From Chryseobacterium sp. G0186 (lineage in GTDB: Bacteria > Bacteroidota > Bacteroidia > Flavobacteriales > Weeksellaceae), in the NCBI RefSeq assembly GCF_003815675.1, contig NZ_CP033918.1:2480001-2544000 (forward strand): a stretch of 64,000 nt of DNA, in the 5' to 3' direction. Of this stretch, positions 1-7,761 are shown one piece after another (positions within the stretch are counted from its first letter, which is position 1; each line of letters starts with the position of its first letter). The notes beneath the pieces were generated by a model, which searched no databases, was not told the origin of the DNA, and was given only the letters and a program-made list of their open reading frames with translations. The translations under genes were made by a program, and so were the position numbers.

Positions 1-435
1 TTTATTTCAGGTATTGATACTATTTTTTATGGAAGAGTAAGCTATGATGCCTGGGGAAATTATCAGCCTGATGAAAATGCATCAGCAGAGGAACATGAAT
101 TCTGGAAAACCATTCATTCTAAAAATAAATTTGTCTTTTCAAGTGAAAGCCGGGAAGATAAAAATGCCACATTCATCAGTACTGACCTTGCAGAAAAAGT
201 TTCGGAAATAAAAAAACAGGGAGGAAAAGATATTTGGTTGTATGGAGGTACAAGCCTTATCAAAACATTTATTCAGCATAATCTGATTGATGTTTACAGG
301 ATATCTGTTCATCCGGTAGCGTTAGGAAAAGGGAAACCTCTTTTTGAAGAGTTAAAGGAAAGATTAAATTTAAAACTCGTTAGTACTAATGTATTCAAAT
401 CCGGGGTTGTACAGCTTATTTATCAACCTGTATAA
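1..435 (+). CDS. Dihydrofolate reductase-like (RibD C-terminal domain) protein, 5' end missing
   Basis: The reading frame is open from the first base and ends with TAA at 433-435, so the gene starts left of the window. About 144 residues are visible. The segment FYGRVSYDAWGNY near the beginning and LYGGTSLIKTFIQHNLIDVYR followed by a P-x-x-LGKGKPLF stretch match the RibD C-terminal/DHFR-like fold family, in which a GG-containing loop binds NADPH. Stand-alone members are small reductases of mostly unknown substrate and are not the essential folate enzyme. It is followed by other small co-directional genes. Assignment to the family is firm; the reaction is not known. Confidence 0.85.
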   Translation, partial: FISGIDTIFYGRVSYDAWGNYQPDENASAEEHEFWKTIHSKNKFVFSSESREDKNATFISTDLAEKVSEIKKQGGKDIWLYGGTSLIKTFIQHNLIDVYRISVHPVALGKGKPLFEELKERLNLKLVSTNVFKSGVVQLIYQPV

Positions 436-500
436 ATACTTTCTGATCCTATTTAATTAACCTTAGTTATCCGGAAAATCATACTAATATTCTTTAGAAC

Positions 501-878
501 ATGAATGTAAAATTAGACTCCATTATTCTATATGTACAAAATATTGAACTACTCAAAACCTTTTATGTTGAAAACTTTAACCTGAAAGTGATTGAGGAAG
601 ACGCTATATGGGTTCTTATGAATGCAGGAGCTGTCAATATCGGGCTTCATAGAATTGGAGATCAATACTTGGAAAAAATAGAAACCGGACATCAGTTTGA
701 CAACAATACAAAACTTGTTTTTGAAATTGATATGGATATAGAATCTGCAAGAGAAGAATTGCTGTCAAAAAACATTCCCATGAGGGAAATAAAGACTTTT
801 GAAAATTATGATTTCTGGCTATGTGACGGAACGGACCCTGAGGGAAATGTATTTCAGTTAAAGCATAAGAAACAATAG
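501..878 (+). CDS. VOC (glyoxalase/bleomycin resistance) superfamily protein
   Basis: A 125-residue protein of one VOC module. The opening (LDSIILYVQNIELLKTFYVENFNLKV) is the usual first beta-alpha-beta unit, and the end (DFWLCDGTDPEGNVFQLKHK) is the typical DPEGN-x-(F/I)-x-(L/F) terminal strand, whose residues often carry a metal ligand. Such proteins act as dimers in glyoxalase, dioxygenase, isomerase or antibiotic-binding roles. Nothing in the sequence fixes the substrate. It lies 65 bp after the DHFR-like gene on the same strand and could be cotranscribed with it. Confidence 0.85.
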   Translation: MNVKLDSIILYVQNIELLKTFYVENFNLKVIEEDAIWVLMNAGAVNIGLHRIGDQYLEKIETGHQFDNNTKLVFEIDMDIESAREELLSKNIPMREIKTFENYDFWLCDGTDPEGNVFQLKHKKQ

Positions 879-957
879 TATACAGACGACAAAATATTTA
901 AATCCTATCTATTTTTCAGACTTGTATTCATAGAAATCCCAATAAAATATTTTGAAA

Positions 958-1473
958 ATGTCTGCTACCATTGAAATAAAAAATAAAACCAATTGGATAT
1001 TAACCTTTGTCATGAGTATTGGCTTGTTACTATCATTTTCTGTCATTTTCATTTTGATTCTTTTTCTCTTTGGAACGATCCTGGAAAATGATTTTAGTTC
1101 TGTTTTAAACTATCTTTCTTTTATAATCCCCTTTGCCGGATTTTTCACTCTATTTCTTTATTTCTGGTTATGGAATACCTTTGGAAAAACAATTCTTAAC
1201 ATTGAGCCTGGTACAATAACCATAAGCTATAAAAACAAATTATTTACAAGTCCAACTACATTTCTGAAACAGGAAATTGAAGATATTCAAATAAGAGATT
1301 ACAGTATACAACATTATAAATATGGCGTGCGGTATCATTTTTCTTGGACAGGAGCTACCTACTCAATTATTCTGGTAAAAAGAGATGAAGAAAAAAGAAT
1401 TATTAACTGGATTACGGAAGACAAAGCAAGTGAAATACTGGGGAAAATAAAAAAAGTATGGTCCCCATCCTGA
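958..1473 (+). CDS. Hypothetical membrane protein (two N-terminal TM helices)
   Basis: A 171-residue protein counted from ATG at 958; a TTG two codons upstream (952) is an alternative but less likely start. After a short polar N terminus there are two hydrophobic segments at roughly residues 12-40 and 50-75, then a soluble, mostly beta-rich C-terminal part with many aromatic and charged residues. This two-helix plus cytosolic PH-like layout is common in small Bacteroidetes proteins, but I recognise no catalytic motif and assign no function. A strong hairpin terminator lies about 110 bp downstream. Confidence 0.65.
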   Translation: MSATIEIKNKTNWILTFVMSIGLLLSFSVIFILILFLFGTILENDFSSVLNYLSFIIPFAGFFTLFLYFWLWNTFGKTILNIEPGTITISYKNKLFTSPTTFLKQEIEDIQIRDYSIQHYKYGVRYHFSWTGATYSIILVKRDEEKRIINWITEDKASEILGKIKKVWSPS

Positions 1474-1586
1474 AGCTTAATATGGGAACTAAAATTTCTA
1501 TCATTGATGAATAAAATGATTATCTCCATACAACATTAAGAAATCTGTGTAATAAAGCAGGTATTAAAGGCATACCATTTTATTGT

Positions 1587-1640
1587 AATACGAGAAATAG
1601 CAAATGCTGAAAATTTGCTGTTTTTCGTATTGTCTTTTTT
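1587..1640 (+). terminator. Rho-independent terminator
   Basis: A long imperfect hairpin: AATACGAGAAATAGCAAAT on the left arm pairs with ATTTGCTGTTTTTCGTATT on the right, and TGTCTTTTTT follows. It separates the membrane-protein gene from the next transcription unit. Confidence 0.75.
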
Positions 1641-1723
1641 ATTAATTTCGTTGGTATCCAAAATGGACTATCTTACAAAGATCCAAATCATTGGAAGCAC
1701 AGATCATCATTAATAAATTGTTT

Positions 1724-2176
1724 ATGAAATATTTTTTCATTTGTTTTCTGCTCTTTTCTGCACATCAGTGTATATGGGGTCAAACCCAGCAGGATTCACT
1801 GGCCATAAAACAGGCAGCCCTTGATTATATTGAATCCCAACATACACCAAACCCACCCAGGATGGAGCGTGCTTTACATCCAAGAATGGTAAAACGAACC
1901 TTTTGGAAAGACAAATCAACAGGTAAGGATTATCTCCGGGAAACCAATACAGAGTCTATGATCCTACTTTCGGAAAGCTATAATAAAAACAAGGATAAAT
2001 TCCCTGCCTCTCCGAAAAAAGAAGTGAAATTTCTTGATATTTCTGAAAAAACAGCCTCCGTAAAATTAATCGCAGATGAATGGATAGATTATATGCATCT
2101 TGCCAAGCTTAATGATACATGGAAGATTGTCAATGTTCTCTGGCAATACAATGATACGCAACGACAAACTAATTAA
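1724..2176 (+). CDS. Secreted NTF2-like (putative lumazine-binding family) protein
   Basis: The start is set at ATG 1724 (MKYFFICFLLFS...), which gives a clean signal peptide ending around CIWGQ; an in-frame TTG at 1691 would place a polar extension before it. The mature part begins QDSLAIKQAALDYIESQHTPNPPRMERALHP and ends KLNDTWKIVNVLWQY, the pattern of the Bacteroidetes putative lumazine-binding branch of the NTF2/SnoaL fold. Members are small cone-shaped domains of unknown ligand. The 150-residue length fits one domain. It is the first gene of a close + strand series with the next three genes. Confidence 0.7.
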   Translation: MKYFFICFLLFSAHQCIWGQTQQDSLAIKQAALDYIESQHTPNPPRMERALHPRMVKRTFWKDKSTGKDYLRETNTESMILLSESYNKNKDKFPASPKKEVKFLDISEKTASVKLIADEWIDYMHLAKLNDTWKIVNVLWQYNDTQRQTN

Positions 2177-2187
2177 AATTAACCGCC

Positions 2188-2571
2188 ATGCCTCATTTTA
2201 TCATAGACTGCTCACAGAATATCCTCCTGCAAAGAACTGCTGAAGAAATTATGGATGCTGTATACAACATTGCAGATTCTACGGGGTTATTTGCCATCAA
2301 TGATATTAAGGTCAGACTTCAACCTTACCAATATTTTCAGCTGGGAGCAGGTAAAAGTAATTTTCTGCATGTCTTCGGATATATTATGGAGGGTCGTAGT
2401 ACAGAACAGAAAGCCAATCTATCAAAGTTAATCAGCATCCGGCTTACAGAATTGCTACCTGATATTTCTTTCTTATCCGTCAATATCAGTGAATTTGAAG
2501 CTTCAACATACAGCAATAAAGCACTCATTCATCCTGAAAACAGAGATCAGGATCGTCATTTTGAACTATAA
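2188..2571 (+). CDS. 5-carboxymethyl-2-hydroxymuconate delta-isomerase family protein
   Basis: A 127-residue protein beginning MPHFIIDCSQNIL. In the CHMI/tautomerase superfamily the initiator Met is removed and Pro becomes the catalytic N-terminal base, so the MP start supports both the family and this start codon. The internal VRLQPYQYFQLGAG and FGYIMEGRSTEQKANLSKLI blocks fit the CHMI family. In its namesake pathway the enzyme isomerises an intermediate of homoprotocatechuate breakdown, but no other genes of that pathway are nearby, so the physiological substrate is open. It starts 11 bp after the upstream gene, which suggests one transcript. Confidence 0.8.
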   Translation: MPHFIIDCSQNILLQRTAEEIMDAVYNIADSTGLFAINDIKVRLQPYQYFQLGAGKSNFLHVFGYIMEGRSTEQKANLSKLISIRLTELLPDISFLSVNISEFEASTYSNKALIHPENRDQDRHFEL

Positions 2572-2602
2572 TTTTCTTTTAAACCAAATACAATATTAAA
2601 AT

Positions 2603-3106
2603 ATGAGCTTAACAACATTAATCACCAAAACCGTTCAGTACAATAATTGGGTAGTCAATAAATACATCGACTGGCTTTCCACAAAGTCTGATGAACAACT
2701 GAATCAGGAAGTCATTTCCAGTTTTCCTACTATTTTGAAAACTCTTCATCACATCTGGCAGACCCAGGAATACTGGTGGAGTCATATTGCTGAAAATAAT
2801 GAATTTGACTTTGGTAAGACTACAGCCGAAACCAGTAAGGAAGAAGTTTTCAGAAACATAAAAGACAATTCACAAAAACTGGTAGATTATGTGGAAAACC
2901 TATCTGAAGAAGACCTTACAAAAAATGTAAAAATTGAATCTCAATGGTTTCAGTGCGATTTTTCCAAGTATGAATATATTCAGCATGTTATTCTTCATGG
3001 AACTTACCACAGAGGGCAAATTGTAACCATGGGAAGAAATGTTGGGATAACGGATGCCCCTATGACTGACTATAACTTCTGGAATATTTATAAAGACCAA
3101 AAGTAA
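2603..3106 (+). CDS. DinB family (four-helix-bundle metal-binding) protein
   Basis: A 167-residue protein with the DinB/YfiT fold signature: TVQYNNWVVNKYIDWL at the start, a central H-x-x-H around LKTLHHIWQTQEYWW, and HVILHGTYHRGQIVTMGR near the end. The three conserved histidines bind one metal ion (Ni or Zn) in structurally characterised relatives. The Bacillus DinB family is DNA-damage inducible, and other branches are mycothiol- or bacillithiol-dependent transferases; which applies here cannot be read from sequence. It is unrelated to the DinB polymerase gene further on. It is 31 bp after the previous gene and 37 bp before arr. Confidence 0.85.
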   Translation: MSLTTLITKTVQYNNWVVNKYIDWLSTKSDEQLNQEVISSFPTILKTLHHIWQTQEYWWSHIAENNEFDFGKTTAETSKEEVFRNIKDNSQKLVDYVENLSEEDLTKNVKIESQWFQCDFSKYEYIQHVILHGTYHRGQIVTMGRNVGITDAPMTDYNFWNIYKDQK

Positions 3107-3143
3107 ACGCTTTCATTGTCTATCTTATCCAAAATTCACCATA

Positions 3144-3557
3144 ATGAATACAACTTCTGAAGAAACCATCATTTACTATCATGGGACAAAGGCTGATTTA
3201 AAAGCCGGAGACCTCATCGAAATAGGTTTTAATTCCAACTATGGAACCCAAAGAAAGGCAAAATACATCTACCTGAGTGCTACATTGGAAGCCGCAACCT
3301 GGGGTGCAGAACTGGCACAGGGAGATGGAATGGAAAGAATCTATAGGGTGGAACCTACCGGTCCCATTGAAGACGATCCCAATTTGACAGATAAGAAGTT
3401 TCCGGGAAATCCTACAAAATCCTATCGTTCTCAACATCCATTCAGAGTTGTGGATGAAGTTAAAGACTGGCAGGGACATTCTCCAGAACAGCTCAGGGTA
3501 ATGAAAGATCACCTTGAAAAACTTAAAAGACAAGGTATTGAAGCTATAGAAGATTAA
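3144..3557 (+). CDS. arr: NAD(+)-rifampin ADP-ribosyltransferase (Arr)
   Basis: A 137-residue protein matching the full Arr family length. Arr transfers ADP-ribose from NAD+ to the ansa-chain hydroxyl of rifamycins, which blocks their binding to RNA polymerase. The H-Y-D catalytic residues are present at H13 (YYHGTKADL), Y43 (YIYLSATLEAATWGAELA) and D78 (PIEDDPNLTDKKFPGNPTKSY), spaced as in the mycobacterial enzyme. The C-terminal SQHPFRVVDEVKDWQGHSPEQLR block is also typical. It ends a run of four closely spaced + strand genes. Chromosomal arr homologues are common in environmental bacteria, and nothing here (integron site, transposon end) suggests recent acquisition. Confidence 0.93.
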   Translation: MNTTSEETIIYYHGTKADLKAGDLIEIGFNSNYGTQRKAKYIYLSATLEAATWGAELAQGDGMERIYRVEPTGPIEDDPNLTDKKFPGNPTKSYRSQHPFRVVDEVKDWQGHSPEQLRVMKDHLEKLKRQGIEAIED

Positions 3558-3667
3558 ATATGTACATTTTTCAATATTCAAAATTTTAGATCACCAAAAC
3601 GATTATAAATAATTACTCACAAAACCTTAGTACCTTTCAATAACCATTGACAACCAATAGAACTCAG

Positions 3668-4684
3668 ATGAGAACAATAGTCTGCTTTTTACTTTCATTC
3701 ATTATCCTTTCCTGTACAACAAAGCCTATATCCTCCCATGCGGAGCAAAGCTTTGATTATAAAAAACTAGAACAGATTACAGACAGTGTGAAAGTAGGGA
3801 ATATTGTTATCAACAACTTATTCAAGCATCAAATGCTGGCCCATAAAGATCAACAATATGACTCTGCAAGGATTGTTAAAAACGTTTACCTGCCTCATAA
3901 AAAACTATGGGACAGTTGTTATGGAGTAATCTTTGGCGAAGAAAACGCCCGGTTATTTAATACCCCAAAAGGAATGATTGCCTGGAATAAATCTTTATAT
4001 GAAAAAAACAGGCAGGAGTTGGAAGACAGAGCTCGTATTCTTTTAAGGATTAACATTAAAGAGCTGTTTCAAAAAAAACTTACTCAATTCAATACATTGG
4101 TTCCTTATCAGCCTAAGGCAAAAATAAGCTTAATCTTAACTCCTCTGACAGGAATTTCATTCGGAGGATGTAACGATGAACAGTTTGCACTGGAGCTTAA
4201 CAATAAAGATGTAGATATTCTTTATTCGCTTGAGAAAGGACTTCCCCATGAATTGAATCATATGGTTTATGAACATTTCAGAAAAAATAATGCAGATAAA
4301 GAATCTGCTCTTAGCCAGACTATAGATGAAGGTTTTGCCTGTTATTTTACCTATGTTTTCTTTGACTACAAAATGGGAAAACATGAAGCTGTTGAAAATA
4401 TGACAAAGGAGAACTGGAATTGGTATATAAAAAACGAAAAAGAAATATTTACCAAACTAAAACCTTACTTCTCCGATACTTCAGGAAACAATCCTTTGCT
4501 GAGGAATGATAAAATGAAGTTATTTCCTGATGCACCAAAGTCTATGTATTATTGGCTAGGGTTTAGAATTATTGAAAAATATGTAGAAAAAAATGGGGTT
4601 GATTCGTGGAAAGATGTTTACCAGCTAACCCCTAAAGATCTCCTTAACAAAAGTGGATACGAAGAATATATAAAAAGCCTATAG
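3668..4684 (+). CDS. Lipoprotein zinc metallopeptidase, DUF2268-like
   Basis: The start is set at ATG 3668, giving a lipoprotein signal MRTIVCFLLSFIILSC with lipobox cysteine C16; a TTG at 3647 in the same frame is less likely. The 338-residue protein carries HELNH (H194, E195, H198) followed by a TIDEGFACYF segment about 30 residues on, the arrangement of gluzincin-type HExxH peptidases with a downstream Glu as third ligand. Similar proteins are described as DUF2268 putative Zn-dependent proteases. It probably sits on the inner face of the outer membrane or in the periplasm. The substrate is unknown. Confidence 0.75.
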   Translation: MRTIVCFLLSFIILSCTTKPISSHAEQSFDYKKLEQITDSVKVGNIVINNLFKHQMLAHKDQQYDSARIVKNVYLPHKKLWDSCYGVIFGEENARLFNTPKGMIAWNKSLYEKNRQELEDRARILLRINIKELFQKKLTQFNTLVPYQPKAKISLILTPLTGISFGGCNDEQFALELNNKDVDILYSLEKGLPHELNHMVYEHFRKNNADKESALSQTIDEGFACYFTYVFFDYKMGKHEAVENMTKENWNWYIKNEKEIFTKLKPYFSDTSGNNPLLRNDKMKLFPDAPKSMYYWLGFRIIEKYVEKNGVDSWKDVYQLTPKDLLNKSGYEEYIKSL

Positions 4685-4735
4685 TTATCCAAAATTGCAG
4701 AGCTATTTCCAAACTTAACCCAATTTCCATCCTCC

Positions 4736-4775
4736 GGAGGGGTGGCGAAAATTCAAAGAATTTTTGACGGGTGGT
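4736..4775 (+). repeat. Dispersed GGGGTGG hairpin repeat, copy 1
   Basis: The core reads GGAGGGGTGGCG, then AAAATTC-AAA-GAATTTT as a hairpin, then TGACGGGTGGT. The same element occurs at 31328-31368 with a hairpin of AAACTTC-AAA-GAAGTTT, so one A:T pair is replaced by C:G. Both copies lie between genes. Confidence 0.75.
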
Positions 4776-4781
4776 AAAACA

Positions 4782-4955
4782 TGTGGATAACTTTTCAATA
4801 CCCATTCATTATCCACAAATAAAATGTGGATAACTTTTTTACAATCTGAAAAACAAATCAACAAACAATTGTTTTACAGACTTTTAACTATCAAAAATTA
4901 TCCACACTCAATTACTCACAAATAAAAATTAATGTGGATAATTGAGTATGGATAA
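4782..4955. other. Cluster of DnaA-box motifs (TTATCCACA)
   Basis: Five perfect 9-mers: TTATCCACA at 4809-4817 and 4898-4906 on the + strand, and TGTGGATAA at 4782-4790, 4825-4833 and 4933-4941 (minus-strand boxes). Near matches lie at 4947-4955 (TATGGATAA) and 4685-4693 (TTATCCAAA). Three copies share the longer core GGATAACTTTT. An AT-rich stretch of about 100 bp follows. This density is what a chromosomal origin or another DnaA-binding locus shows. The strand of rpoBC argues against a simple origin reading (see findings). It is also the upstream region of the beta-lactamase gene. Confidence 0.7.
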
Positions 4956-5060
4956 CTTTTTTATTTCCTTTAAATCCCTTTCATGAAGTCATGTTATTTC
5001 AGTTGACAAAATAAAAAAATGAGTAATATTTTGTAATTTAATCTACAGAAAATAAGCCCA

Positions 5061-5816
5061 ATGAAAATCAGAATCAAAAATATATTGCTCTTCTTATTGT
5101 CTTTTATTGTTGTAAGCTGTAGTTTACAGCATGCAGATTTTAAAGCAAAAGAAATTTACAAGTCTAACAATCTAATCATCACCCAAATTTCAGAGAATGC
5201 TTTTATCCACACTTCTTTTAAGCAGACCAATGACTTTGGGAATGTTCCCTGCAATGGACTTGTCGTAAAAAACAATCATGAAACAATTGTCTTCGACACC
5301 CCCATAAATTATAAAAGCTCAGAAGAACTTATACAATGGATTAATGAAACGCTCCATTCAAAAATCAATGCTATTGTTCCCACTCATTTTCATGATGACA
5401 GCATGGGTGGACTACAGGCTTTTCATCAAAAAAACATCCCATCCTATGCTTACACCAAAACCATTGAACTGGCCAGGGAAAATAATTTCACTACTCCTGA
5501 AAATAGCTTTAAAGACTCTATCATTTTAAAATTAGGTAATGAAAAAGTCATCACCAAATTCTTCGGAGAAGGACATACAAAAGATAATGTCGTAGGGTAT
5601 TTTCCAAGCGAAAATATATTATTTGGAGGCTGTTTGCTCAAAGAATTAGAAGCGAGCAAAGGATACTTGGGTGATGCCAACACTTCTTCCTGGTCAGAAA
5701 CGGTTGAAAAAGTAAAAAAGGAATACCCTAATGTAAAAATCGTTATTCCCGGGCATGGGGAATATGGGGATAAAAAATTACTTGATTATACCATTACCTT
5801 ATTCAAGACTCATTAA
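5061..5816 (+). CDS. Subclass B1 metallo-beta-lactamase, lipoprotein
   Basis: A 251-residue protein with a lipoprotein signal (FLLSFIVVSC, C20) and every B1 zinc ligand: H109, H111 and D113 in HFHDD, H172 in GEGHT, C191 in GGCLLK, H232 in PGHGE. B1 enzymes hydrolyse penicillins, cephalosporins and carbapenems with two zinc ions. The K after GGCLL and the LGDAN loop are the usual substrate-binding features. From memory the IHTSF-x8-NGLVV and GGCLLK-x7-GYLGDA stretches look closer to lipid-anchored NDM-type enzymes than to the soluble IND/CGB enzymes known from Chryseobacterium; an alignment would settle this. It sits behind a DnaA-box-rich intergenic region with no mobile element near. Confidence 0.9.
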   Translation: MKIRIKNILLFLLSFIVVSCSLQHADFKAKEIYKSNNLIITQISENAFIHTSFKQTNDFGNVPCNGLVVKNNHETIVFDTPINYKSSEELIQWINETLHSKINAIVPTHFHDDSMGGLQAFHQKNIPSYAYTKTIELARENNFTTPENSFKDSIILKLGNEKVITKFFGEGHTKDNVVGYFPSENILFGGCLLKELEASKGYLGDANTSSWSETVEKVKKEYPNVKIVIPGHGEYGDKKLLDYTITLFKTH

Positions 5817-5926
5817 AAAAAATTAAGTTTACCACATTACAAAAAGAAATTTATTCACGTTCTACAGGCTTTTTGTAAATTCGTTGCCTTAAAAGCATTT
5901 ATACACCAGCACAAAATAAAATTTCA

Positions 5927-6721
5927 ATGGAAAAATATACCATATCCTCAGATGGTCAGAAAATTCATTATCAAGAATCAGGAAGTGGAAATACCACAAT
6001 CATCTTTATACATGGTTGGCTAGGCAATACAGAATGGTGGGCAGACCAGCAGGAATACTTTAAAAATGGTTATCATATCATTCAAATGGATTTAGCCGGG
6101 CACGGAAAATCTGACAGCTCAAGACAAGAATGGATAAGTTCCAGATATGCAGACGATATAAAAGCCGTGGCTGATGCTGTCAATTCACAGAAAATTATAC
6201 TTGTGGGACATTCTATGTCAGGCGCCTACGTTCTCGAAGCCTCTTTACAAATACCACAGGTAAAAGCCCTTGTTCTGATAGACACTTTAAAAAATTTAGA
6301 TGAGTCTTTTACCGAGGAACAGGCTGAACAAATAATGTTTACCCATTATCGCAATGACTTTAAATATGCGGTGGAACATTTTCTTCCCCAATATCTTTTT
6401 GCAGAAAAAACACCTGATAAAGTAAAGAGCAGATTACAGCACGAGTTTCTTCAAAATGAACCGGAGAAAGCAATCAATGTACTCAGACCTTTATATACAA
6501 CCGATTTCAGAAAAATTGCAGAACAGGTAAGAATTCCGGTAATAGCTATCAATTCCGATGCCTCTCCTACGGATCTTGAGGCCAACCGAAAGTACCTGAA
6601 AGATTATGACTACACCACGATTACAGAAGTAGGCCATTATCCCATGCTAGAAAAACCAGAGGAATTCAATTCTATACTTGATGGAGTTTTGAAAAAATTA
6701 ACCTCAGCAGGAAACGCATAA
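5927..6721 (+). CDS. Alpha/beta hydrolase
   Basis: A 264-residue soluble hydrolase. It has the oxyanion-hole segment IIFIHGWLGNTEWW, the nucleophile elbow GHSMSG with S96, a later acid in the INSDASPTDLEA region, and the catalytic His in TEVGHYPMLEKPEEF near residue 240, so the triad is complete. There is no signal peptide, so it is cytoplasmic. The fold covers esterases, lactonases, haloalkane dehalogenases and C-C hydrolases, and the substrate cannot be inferred. It stands alone, about 110 bp from the beta-lactamase and 86 bp before the DUF2157 operon. Confidence 0.88.
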   Translation: MEKYTISSDGQKIHYQESGSGNTTIIFIHGWLGNTEWWADQQEYFKNGYHIIQMDLAGHGKSDSSRQEWISSRYADDIKAVADAVNSQKIILVGHSMSGAYVLEASLQIPQVKALVLIDTLKNLDESFTEEQAEQIMFTHYRNDFKYAVEHFLPQYLFAEKTPDKVKSRLQHEFLQNEPEKAINVLRPLYTTDFRKIAEQVRIPVIAINSDASPTDLEANRKYLKDYDYTTITEVGHYPMLEKPEEFNSILDGVLKKLTSAGNA

Positions 6722-6807
6722 AAGATTGAGCGTGAATAATTTTGACTGACCTCAAGATACTCTAATAATGAGAAAAATGAGTTCAGAATATCGATAAAAT
6801 ACAATCC

Positions 6808-7761
6808 ATGAAAAAAATACAAAGAGAAGACATTCAAATCCTTAACCGGCACAGTAATCTGACCGAAAAAGATCTCACCGAAATTTTTAAAGACAATGTT
6901 TACAGCAATAAAGAGGACTGGCAGAAGTTTCTTCGGTTATTTCTGATCACACTGGGAATTGGTTTTACAATATCAGGAATTATTTTCTTCTTTGCCTATA
7001 ATTGGGCAGATCTACCCAAGTTTGCAAAAATAGGATTAACGGAAGCATTAGTTATTGTCACCACAGGGTTAGCACTCTATTCAAAAATCAATACCAATAT
7101 CCGAAATATCATTCTTACGGGAGCAGCAGCTCTTGTAGGGGTATTATTTGCTGTTTTCGGACAGATTTACCAGACCGGAGCCAACGCCTATGATTTCTTT
7201 CTGGCATGGACGATCTTTATAACACTTTGGGTGATTATTTCTGATTTTGCTCCTTTGTGGCTTCTCTACATTATCTTAATGAACACCACCCTTGTTTTAT
7301 ATTCGGAACAGGTTGCAAAAAACTGGGAAAGTATGTGGATTGTCCTTTTACTCTTTATACTTAATGCCACAATTTTAATAGGTTCAATTGTTATTTCCCA
7401 CTATAAAAAAACATTCAATGTACCCAGCTGGTTTACCAATATTCTATCATTGGCAGTGGTAAGTACATCAACCTTTGGAATCTCTTCAGGAATAATGGAC
7501 AGGGACGGAATGCTGCCCTATCTAAGCATACTCAGCATTCTGGTATATGCCCTCGGAATCTGGTATGGATTCAAAACAAAAAACAGCTTCTATTTTGCCA
7601 TTATCCCGTTCGGTATTGTCATTATTATTTGCTCTTTACTGTTTCGGATCGCAGAGAATGAAATCGTATTTCTACTGGTGTGTCTTTTCGTAATTGTAAG
7701 CATAACCTTCATTATTAAAAACCTGATGGATCTTCAAAAAAAATGGAAAAATGAGAAATAA
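6808..7761 (+). CDS. DUF2157 domain membrane protein
   Basis: A 317-residue integral membrane protein. A cytoplasmic N terminus of about 45 residues (REDIQILNRHSNLTEKDLTEIF) is typical of DUF2157 proteins, followed by about nine hydrophobic helices, including the family-like FFAYNWADLPKFAKIGLTEALVI and the FGQIYQTGANAYDFFLAW segment. It overlaps the next gene by 11 bp. The three-gene set DUF2157, DUF4401 and GDYXXLXY recurs in many bacteria, and its function is not established; a membrane complex is a reasonable inference. Confidence 0.85.
   Translation: MKKIQREDIQILNRHSNLTEKDLTEIFKDNVYSNKEDWQKFLRLFLITLGIGFTISGIIFFFAYNWADLPKFAKIGLTEALVIVTTGLALYSKINTNIRNIILTGAAALVGVLFAVFGQIYQTGANAYDFFLAWTIFITLWVIISDFAPLWLLYIILMNTTLVLYSEQVAKNWESMWIVLLLFILNATILIGSIVISHYKKTFNVPSWFTNILSLAVVSTSTFGISSGIMDRDGMLPYLSILSILVYALGIWYGFKTKNSFYFAIIPFGIVIIICSLLFRIAENEIVFLLVCLFVIVSITFIIKNLMDLQKKWKNEK

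Noticed and set aside
4685..5060. Calling this region the chromosomal origin outright
   Set aside because: The DnaA boxes are strong, but rpoBC would then be transcribed against replication, and no dnaA, dnaN or gidA neighbour is present. Kept as a candidate only.
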